From an uncultured Lachnospiraceae bacterium (GTDB lineage: Bacteria; Bacillota; Clostridia; Lachnospirales; Lachnospiraceae), in the NCBI GenBank assembly GCA_945492935.1, contig CALYVE010000081.1:1-7307 (forward strand): a stretch of 7,307 nt of DNA, written 5' to 3'. Below, in pieces: positions 5,294 to 7,307 of this stretch. The translations under genes and the position numbers were made by a program. The notes below the pieces were generated by a model that searched no databases, was not told where the DNA came from, and saw only the letters and a program-made list of their open reading frames with translations. How positions within the stretch are numbered: the first letter of the stretch is position 1; every line of letters starts with the position of its first letter.

Positions 5294-5884
5294 TTATGCT
5301 CTTTCTGTCATAATGCGGTCAATCAAACCATACTCTAATGCCTGCTCAGCAGTCATCCAGTTGTTACGGTCTGTATCACGCTCAATTTCTTCGATTGTCT
5401 TACCTGTATTCTCGCTTAAGATGCGATTCAAACGCTCCTTCGTGCGAAGAATATTATCTGTAGCAATCTTCATATCAGAAGCCTGTGTATGACCACCAAT
5501 ACCACCTAACGGCTGATGAATCATGACTTCTGAATTCGGAAGAGCAAAACGCTTGCCCTTTGTTCCGCCGGCAAGTAGGAATGCCCCCATACTTGCTGCC
5601 ATACCTACACAAATTGTTGATACATCACATTTAATGTATCGCATTGTGTCATAAATACCAAATCCTGCAGATACGGATCCGCCCGGACTATTAATATACA
5701 AAGAAATATCTTTTGTTGAATCTTCAGACTCAAGAAACAAAAGCTGTGCAATAACAAGACTGGCTGTTGTATCATTCACCTCATCCGAAAGGAAAATAAT
5801 ACGTTCCTTTAACAGTCTTGAATAAATATCATATGCACGCTCGCCTCTACTTGTCTGTTCAACGACTGTAGGTACTAACGACAT
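5294..5884 (-). CDS. clpP: ClpP proteolytic subunit with Asn in place of the catalytic Asp
   Basis: A 196-residue serine peptidase that forms the tetradecameric chamber served by ClpX. The N terminus (SLVPTVVEQTSRGERAYDIY) matches Bacillus ClpP with little or no propeptide. Ser98 lies in GMAASMGA and His123 in MIHQPLGG; the oxyanion-side SPGGSV is at 66-71. The third triad residue differs. Aligned to S. aureus and B. subtilis ClpP, where the motif reads D-T-D-R-D-N-F with catalytic Asp172, this protein reads D-T-D-R-N-N-W (170-176), so the position is Asn174 (codon AAC, 5363-5365). The two-residue offset comes from a slightly longer loop after His123 (GGIGGHTQASDM). The neighbouring Asp172 and Arg173, which act in ring-ring contact in other ClpPs, are kept. 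Listeria ClpP1 is a known natural example of Asn at this site, with weak activity on its own. The start lies two bases after the tig stop, so translation is probably coupled. Confidence 0.97.
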   Translation of the reverse strand: MSLVPTVVEQTSRGERAYDIYSRLLKERIIFLSDEVNDTTASLVIAQLLFLESEDSTKDISLYINSPGGSVSAGFGIYDTMRYIKCDVSTICVGMAASMGAFLLAGGTKGKRFALPNSEVMIHQPLGGIGGHTQASDMKIATDNILRTKERLNRILSENTGKTIEEIERDTDRNNWMTAEQALEYGLIDRIMTERA

Positions 5885-5886
5885 AA

Positions 5887-7173
5887 TTATACCTCCTTAC
5901 AATTCTCCGCAAGGAATTCAAGAGCCTTTCTCGCTGCAAGATCCTTTTTGATTGACTCCATTTCCTTGTCACCAACTAATTCCTTTAACTTGTCAGCTTC
6001 CATCTGATAAGATTCTGCCATCTTAGCAACTTCCTCATCAACCTCTGCATCTGTAACTTCAATCTTTTCAGCCTCAACAACAGCATCGAGAACAAGCCCA
6101 TTCTTAATTCTTGCGATAGCATCCGGCTTAACCTGCTCAAGCATCGCTTCCTTTGTTGTATTCATAATCTTTAAGTACTGCTCCATCTGAAGTCCCTGAT
6201 ACATCATGTTCTGTGAAAACTCATCGAACATTCTCTCCTGCTGATACTCGATCATTGGTTCAGGAATATCAACCTCCGAAGCTTCTGCAATCTTCTCTAC
6301 AACAGCCTGCTGCTTCTGACGCTTAACTTCTCTTTCCTTCTTAACCTCTAATGTCTTCTTAACATCTTCCTTATATGCATCAAATGTCTCGAATGAAGAT
6401 ACTTCACTGGCGAACTCATCGTCAAGCTCAGGAAGCTCTGTCTCTGTAATAGCAAGCAATTCTACCTTAAATACTGCCGGCTTGCCCTTTAAATTATCAG
6501 CATGATAATCCTCCGGGAATGTAACATTTACATCAAACTTATCGCCGATAGACTTGCCAACGATCTGGTCTTCAAATGTATCAATGAAAGAATGAGAACC
6601 AAGTGTAAGTTTGTAATTCTCGCCCTTTCCGCCTTCAAAGGCTTCATCATCAATAAATCCTTCAAAGTTAATTGTTACCTCATCGTCCATCTTAGCAGGT
6701 CTGTCCTCTACTGTGATAGTTCTTGCGTTCTCTTTCTGTGTCTTTAAAATTTCTGCCATAACATCAGCGTCTGTTACTTCAGAATCAATCTTTTCAATCT
6801 CAACGCCCTTGTACTCGCCAAGCTTAAGCTCCGGCTTAAGAGCAACGGTTGCAGTAAAGATGAAATCCTTACCCTTCTCAATCTGTACAACGTCAATCTC
6901 CGGGCTTGAAACGATTTCTTCACCACACTCTGCAGCTTCCTTTGGATAATACTCGTTAATCATCGCATTCGCTGCATCTTCGTAAAATACACCGGCACCA
7001 TACATCTTCTCAATATAAAACTGAGGCACCTTACCCTTACGGAAACCAGGTACAGCGAACTTATTCTTGTTCTTGTTGTATGCTGCAGTAATTGCCTTTG
7101 TAAACTCCTCAGCAGGCACTTCAATTGTTAACTTTGCCATGCTGCCTTCCAATTTTTCTACTGATAAACTCAT
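5887..7173 (-). CDS. tig: Trigger factor, ribosome-bound chaperone and prolyl isomerase
   Basis: A 428-residue chaperone that sits at the ribosome exit tunnel through protein L23 and shields nascent chains. Residues 1-145 are the ribosome-binding domain with the docking signature GFRKGKVP (43-50). Residues about 150-245 are the FKBP-type peptidyl-prolyl isomerase domain (DDEVTINFEGFIDDEAFEGG and LGSHSFIDTFEDQIVG). Residues about 250-428 are the helical C-terminal chaperone domain. The length is usual for Firmicutes. The ATG at 7171-7173 follows AAGGAGG with a rather long spacer of about ten bases. A later Met12 (MAKLTIEV) is less likely, because the first 11 residues SLSVEKLEGS match the family. 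It is first in the operon, with a strong promoter about 50 bases upstream. The last three codons carry the clpP ribosome binding site. I see no CIRCE or CtsR-type operator upstream. Confidence 0.98.
   Translation of the reverse strand: MSLSVEKLEGSMAKLTIEVPAEEFTKAITAAYNKNKNKFAVPGFRKGKVPQFYIEKMYGAGVFYEDAANAMINEYYPKEAAECGEEIVSSPEIDVVQIEKGKDFIFTATVALKPELKLGEYKGVEIEKIDSEVTDADVMAEILKTQKENARTITVEDRPAKMDDEVTINFEGFIDDEAFEGGKGENYKLTLGSHSFIDTFEDQIVGKSIGDKFDVNVTFPEDYHADNLKGKPAVFKVELLAITETELPELDDEFASEVSSFETFDAYKEDVKKTLEVKKEREVKRQKQQAVVEKIAEASEVDIPEPMIEYQQERMFDEFSQNMMYQGLQMEQYLKIMNTTKEAMLEQVKPDAIARIKNGLVLDAVVEAEKIEVTDAEVDEEVAKMAESYQMEADKLKELVGDKEMESIKKDLAARKALEFLAENCKEV
5891..5898 (-). promoter_or_regulatory. 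clpP ribosome binding site inside the end of tig
   Basis: AAGGAGGT on the minus strand, formed by the final Lys-Glu-Val codons of tig and six bases before the clpP ATG. With only two bases between the tig stop and the clpP start, ribosomes finishing tig can restart on clpP. Confidence 0.85.
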
Positions 7174-7194
7174 TTGTTCTTTTCCTCCTTGTTT

Positions 7195-7220
7195 TGCATA
7201 TAAAATGCACTATCCGATAG
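7195..7220. repeat. Two adjacent short palindromes at the tig start site
   Basis: TGCAT-N5-ATGCA (7195-7209) and CTATC-N-GATAG (7210-7220) lie side by side between the -10 box and the tig ribosome binding site, across the predicted transcription start near 7214. They could be operators or could stabilise the short leader; arms of five bases may also arise by chance. Confidence 0.3.
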
Positions 7221-7249
7221 ATTATAGCACAAGTACAATATTCCGTCTA
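7221..7249 (-). promoter_or_regulatory. Promoter of the tig-clpP-clpX-engB operon
   Basis: Minus strand: perfect -10 TATAAT (7226-7221) with an extended TG one base upstream, 17-base spacer, and -35 TAGACG (7249-7244), a 4 of 6 match. The predicted start is near 7214, giving a leader of about 40 nt. A housekeeping sigmaA promoter is the simplest reading. Confidence 0.75.
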
Positions 7250-7272
7250 TATCTTTTCAGAAAAAAGAGAAC

Positions 7273-7307
7273 AAAAAAAGCTTGTTTCTACAGTATATGA
7301 GCTAACA
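7273..7307 (-). terminator. Probable 3' half of an upstream gene's terminator
   Basis: On the minus strand CTGTAGAAACAAGC (7293-7280) is followed by a run of seven T (7279-7273). This looks like the descending arm and T-tract of an intrinsic terminator whose other arm lies beyond the right edge. It would close the transcription unit upstream of tig. Only half can be seen. Confidence 0.35.

Noticed and set aside
6502..6949. Plus-strand open frames opposite tig
   Set aside because: Antisense to a full-length trigger factor, without ribosome binding sites or family features.
1..7307. A novel defence, mobile or biosynthetic system
   Set aside because: All genes are recognised housekeeping or conserved clostridial families; there are no integrases, transposases, repeat arrays, toxin-antitoxin pairs or composition breaks.

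Overview
The window looks like ordinary chromosomal housekeeping DNA from a low-GC Firmicute, most likely a clostridial anaerobe of the Lachnospiraceae or a close relative. The support is the trigger factor-ClpP-ClpX-EngB order, the rho-rpmE-DUF1385 order, a DUF4364 gene (a family I associate with Clostridia), strong AGGAGG-type ribosome binding sites and AT-rich sigmaA-like promoters. The genus cannot be fixed from sequence alone. I see no mobile element, CRISPR array, tRNA, rRNA or phage gene.

Right part (about 7307 to 3370, minus strand): a protein quality-control operon. A strong extended -10 promoter near 7221-7249 drives tig (trigger factor), clpP (peptidase), clpX (unfoldase) and engB/ysxC (ribosome-assembly GTPase). 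The genes are 2, 19 and 24 bases apart. Trigger factor folds nascent chains, ClpX unfolds condemned proteins and feeds them to ClpP, and EngB helps mature the 50S subunit. The lon gene(s) usually found between clpX and engB in Bacilli and Clostridia are absent. ClpP has Asn174 where the catalytic Asp of the Ser-His-Asp triad is expected.

Middle (2877 to 3395, plus strand): one DUF4364 gene, a predicted winged-helix protein, with its own promoter, two palindromes at that promoter, and a strong intrinsic terminator. Its 3' end overlaps the 3' end of engB by 26 bases, and its terminator hairpin is embedded in the engB codons for the GTPase G5 motif. Its 5' side shares a 282-base intergenic region with the divergent rho gene.

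Left part (2594 to 1, minus strand): rho (transcription terminator with a long Q/N-rich disordered insert), then rpmE (zinc-type ribosomal protein L31) with its own promoter and a structured leader of about 110 nt, then an intrinsic terminator, then the first 182 codons of a GTG-started DUF1385 membrane protein that runs off the left edge. In related genomes prmC and prfA often follow; that is expectation, not something visible here.

I found no novel multigene system. The observations most worth a second look are the ClpP Asp-to-Asn change, the terminator nested in the engB coding sequence, the loss of lon from the cluster, the Rho insert and the rpmE leader.
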